Below are positions 62,278 through 64,000 of a DNA stretch of 64,000 bases, one piece after another. Each line of letters opens with the position of its first letter. The stretch's first letter is position 1. The position numbers and the translations under genes are program-made. The DNA comes from Chryseobacterium sp. ERMR1:04 (GTDB taxonomy: Bacteria > Bacteroidota > Bacteroidia > Flavobacteriales > Weeksellaceae): positions 1,116,001 to 1,180,000 of the forward strand of contig NZ_LIRF01000003.1 of the NCBI RefSeq assembly GCF_001297705.1. The letters are read 5' to 3'. Under the pieces are notes generated by a model. It was not told the origin of the DNA and did no database searches. It saw only the letters and a program-made list of their open reading frames with translations.

Positions 62278-63267
62278 ATGTCACATTTTAATTTTTTTAA
62301 AGTATTAGAAAAGGACAATAAAGAATTGATTCACTCCGCATTTATTTCATATTTACTCGATAATAATAAAAACTTCAGGAAACAATTTATTCACGAAAAT
62401 ATAGAAGATTTTGACGTTTCTGAACTAGAAAAATCATATAGTTACAAAAAAACAAAAATTCGAATCGATATAGAACTTAGAAGTAAAGACCGCAAACATA
62501 TAATCTTCATAGAAAATAAGTTCAAATCATTTCCAACTAATAAACAATTAAAAAATTATAATATAGTTTTCAACAACAAATTTGACAAATCACTTAAATT
62601 AAAGAAAATTTTATTTTGTTTTGATAAAAGTATCATTAGATTTGAAACAGATTGGGAAATATTTGACTACAAAGATTTATTAGAATTTTTACAACAAGAT
62701 TATAAAAGTGAAAAGATAAATGACGAAAATATTTTTGTTAAACATTATATCTCATTTTTAGGAAATTACATAGAGACTTACAAAAATTTAAAATCAAATT
62801 GTAATCACCTATTCAATTCCAATTTAAATAAGGATGAAAAATTTTGGGTTCGACTTTTAAATTCCCAAATCGCTATAGAATTTGAAAAAAAATTCAATGA
62901 CCAGTGTTTTGATTTTCATATTAATCCTGGGAATACATCAATACCATTATTAAATATCATTCCTAAACACTGGAAAGACAAAATAAAAGAAGAAGTTCTT
63001 ATTCAACTTCAAGGAAATAATTTAAAATTCTATTTACACTCAAACAATAAAGAGGCTGCAGAAAAATTAATCAGATATTGTGAAACCAAAATTTGGAATA
63101 AAAATATTGAACTTAAAAAATTAACTAAAAGAAAACAAAATTCTTGCTTTATTTTCAAAACAAAACTAACTGAAAATCTAGATAATAATTTCACATATAA
63201 AGAATTGTACGAACTAATTATTAATTTCTACAGCAAAATCAATGAAATAATAACAAATTACAAATAG
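62278..63267 (+). CDS. PD-(D/E)XK nuclease family protein (PDDEXK_4-like)
   Basis: A 329-residue cytosolic protein. The N-terminal third has the nuclease signature: start HSAFISYLLDNNK, then KIRIDIELRS (Asp) and HIIFIENKFKS (Glu-Asn-Lys, E-x-K). This is the PDDEXK_4 arrangement found in stand-alone proteins of bacterial defence islands. The rest has basic and hydrophobic segments with no clear domain. The gene is notably AT-rich and ends in a strong terminator. It may be a restriction or anti-phage nuclease; no partner gene is adjacent. Confidence 0.82.
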   Translation: MSHFNFFKVLEKDNKELIHSAFISYLLDNNKNFRKQFIHENIEDFDVSELEKSYSYKKTKIRIDIELRSKDRKHIIFIENKFKSFPTNKQLKNYNIVFNNKFDKSLKLKKILFCFDKSIIRFETDWEIFDYKDLLEFLQQDYKSEKINDENIFVKHYISFLGNYIETYKNLKSNCNHLFNSNLNKDEKFWVRLLNSQIAIEFEKKFNDQCFDFHINPGNTSIPLLNIIPKHWKDKIKEEVLIQLQGNNLKFYLHSNNKEAAEKLIRYCETKIWNKNIELKKLTKRKQNSCFIFKTKLTENLDNNFTYKELYELIINFYSKINEIITNYK

Positions 63268-63401
63268 TATAAGCTAAAATACATTCTTTAATATAGTTCT
63301 TATCATATTTAATGTAATACTCAAAAGACATTCATATTGAAATATAAGAAGAAATTATACGATATGTAAACAAACTGTAATTTTCATCTAAATATTGAAC
63401 A

Positions 63402-63440
63402 AAAAAAAGAGGCTGCCCGAAAAGGGTCAGCCTCTTTTTT
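63402..63440 (+). terminator. Strong terminator after the PD-(D/E)XK gene
   Basis: AAAAAAGAGGCTG...CAGCCTCTTTTTT with inner CCC/GGG forms a long stem. It lies 135 bp after the stop. The remaining gap (63441-63690) shows no gene. Confidence 0.85.
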
Positions 63441-63690
63441 ATATCACAAAGCGCAATTAAAAATAAGTTTTACTAATTTTCTATAATTGAACAAAAAAAA
63501 AAAAATACTCATTTTTAATAGATCAATAAAAAATTTCGCATCAGTTCAAAATATACATATAAACTAGTCTTATTTTATATTACCCTAAGAATTTCCTACA
63601 CTTCAGCACCAATCCCAACAGGAGTCAACTAGTTGTTTGTCAAATATTTAGATATTATATTTGTTATTGAATTTAATAAATATACACCTT

Positions 63691-63882
63691 ATGAAAAAAT
63701 CACTTACCTATTATTTACTCTTTGTAATACCATTCTTTTTTTCCTGTAACCTAAAAGCGGCCTCTACTTTAGTCAGTGAAAATAAATCGACCCTTATAGC
63801 AACTGTATTAGTAACATGCTTAATAATGGCTGTAACCTTTATAATATCTTTCACTTTGCGAAAAATGAATAAGAAAAAGTAA
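63691..63882 (+). CDS. Small lipoprotein-like membrane protein
   Basis: A 63-residue protein with a signal-like N-terminus ending in FFFSC (MKKSLTYYLLFVIPFFFSC) and a second membrane helix (about 37-55, IATVLVTCLIMAVTFIISF). The ATG at 63691 is the natural start of the signal; the frame extends 10 codons further upstream. Lys-rich end. Function unknown. A terminator follows immediately. Confidence 0.6.
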   Translation: MKKSLTYYLLFVIPFFFSCNLKAASTLVSENKSTLIATVLVTCLIMAVTFIISFTLRKMNKKK

Positions 63883-63888
63883 AACAAA

Positions 63889-63921
63889 AAACCACCCGCT
63901 TAGCATCTAAACGGGTGGTTT
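63889..63921. terminator. Bidirectional terminator
   Basis: AACCACCCG pairs with CGGGTGGTT, flanked by A and T, between the small membrane gene and the gcvP end. It serves both. Confidence 0.85.
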
Positions 63922-63941
63922 CATATCTGTTATTTAGTCTA

Positions 63942-64000
63942 TTACATATAAGCTTCAATAGGCTCACAAGTACAAACTAAGTTTCTATCTCCGTAAGCTT
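63942..64000 (-). CDS. gcvP: Glycine dehydrogenase (decarboxylating), C-terminal end
   Basis: The last 18 codons plus a stop of a gene entering from the right: YGDRNLVCTCEPIEAYM. This is the typical C-terminus of the P-protein of the glycine cleavage system, which decarboxylates glycine with pyridoxal phosphate. The rest is outside the window. Confidence 0.88.
   Translation of the reverse strand, partial: AYGDRNLVCTCEPIEAYM

Noticed and set aside
1-64000. CRISPR arrays
   Set aside because: No regularly spaced repeats and no cas-like genes were seen; the repeats at 51 kb are only two copies with unequal contexts.

Overview
The window looks like chromosome from a member of the Bacteroidota, most likely a Chryseobacterium-like flavobacterium. 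The support is low GC, promoters with -7 boxes of the TAnnTTTG type, a Bacteroidetes-type Tra/Mob transfer module, a GG-leader peptide with the typical MKNLKKLS start, and families such as DUF4142, DUF4377, DUF6268 and the CCC-motif membrane protein. The genus is an inference from protein style, since no rRNA is present.

Region 1 (about 1-14.8 kb) is accessory DNA. It holds a stress-protection block on the minus strand (CinA-like protein, zinc alcohol dehydrogenase, small membrane protein, DUF4142 lipoprotein, YciE/DUF892 ferritin-like protein, large catalase HPII). Next comes an overlapping three-gene sugar operon (glycosyltransferase, UDP-galactopyranose mutase, glycoside hydrolase-like protein). 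Two paralogous Crp/Fnr regulators flank about 0.8 kb of decayed DNA. A GG-leader cysteine-rich peptide and a secreted protein follow.

Region 2 (about 14.8-34.7 kb) is an integrative conjugative element. It has a mobA-mobB-mobC set on the minus strand (relaxosome protein, relaxase, VirD4-like coupling ATPase), an inverted-repeat-rich candidate oriT/control region, then a continuous plus-strand tra operon (traA to traQ, without a recognisable traP). RadC-like and DUF932 genes follow. A large serine recombinase ends against a tRNA-Arg gene. The recombinase and the DUF932 gene are frameshifted, so excision from this copy is doubtful although the transfer genes look intact. Region 1 may be cargo of the same element; its left end is not recognisable here.

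Region 3 (34.7-64 kb) is ordinary chromosome. It has an outer-membrane barrel plus TPR pair, an amino-acid permease, a stomatin-like protein, and a Crp/Fnr regulator followed by a YceI-tautomerase-SDR-NTF2-nitronate monooxygenase run. Further on are dGTPase, a MutM/Nei glycosylase, a LytTR/LytS two-component pair, surface and sugar genes, an SMR exporter, an AAA ATPase, an S41 peptidase, a nonsense-interrupted ankyrin gene, a PD-(D/E)XK nuclease and the 3' end of gcvP.

The most useful new observation is a shared regulatory architecture. Palindromes of the form TGA-N6-TCA sit 33-34 bp upstream of TAnnTTTG-like -7 boxes in front of the catalase gene, the sugar operon and yceI, and a fourth palindrome lies upstream of one of the Crp/Fnr genes. 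This suggests that Crp/Fnr-family activators control the stress and sugar genes from a class II-like position.
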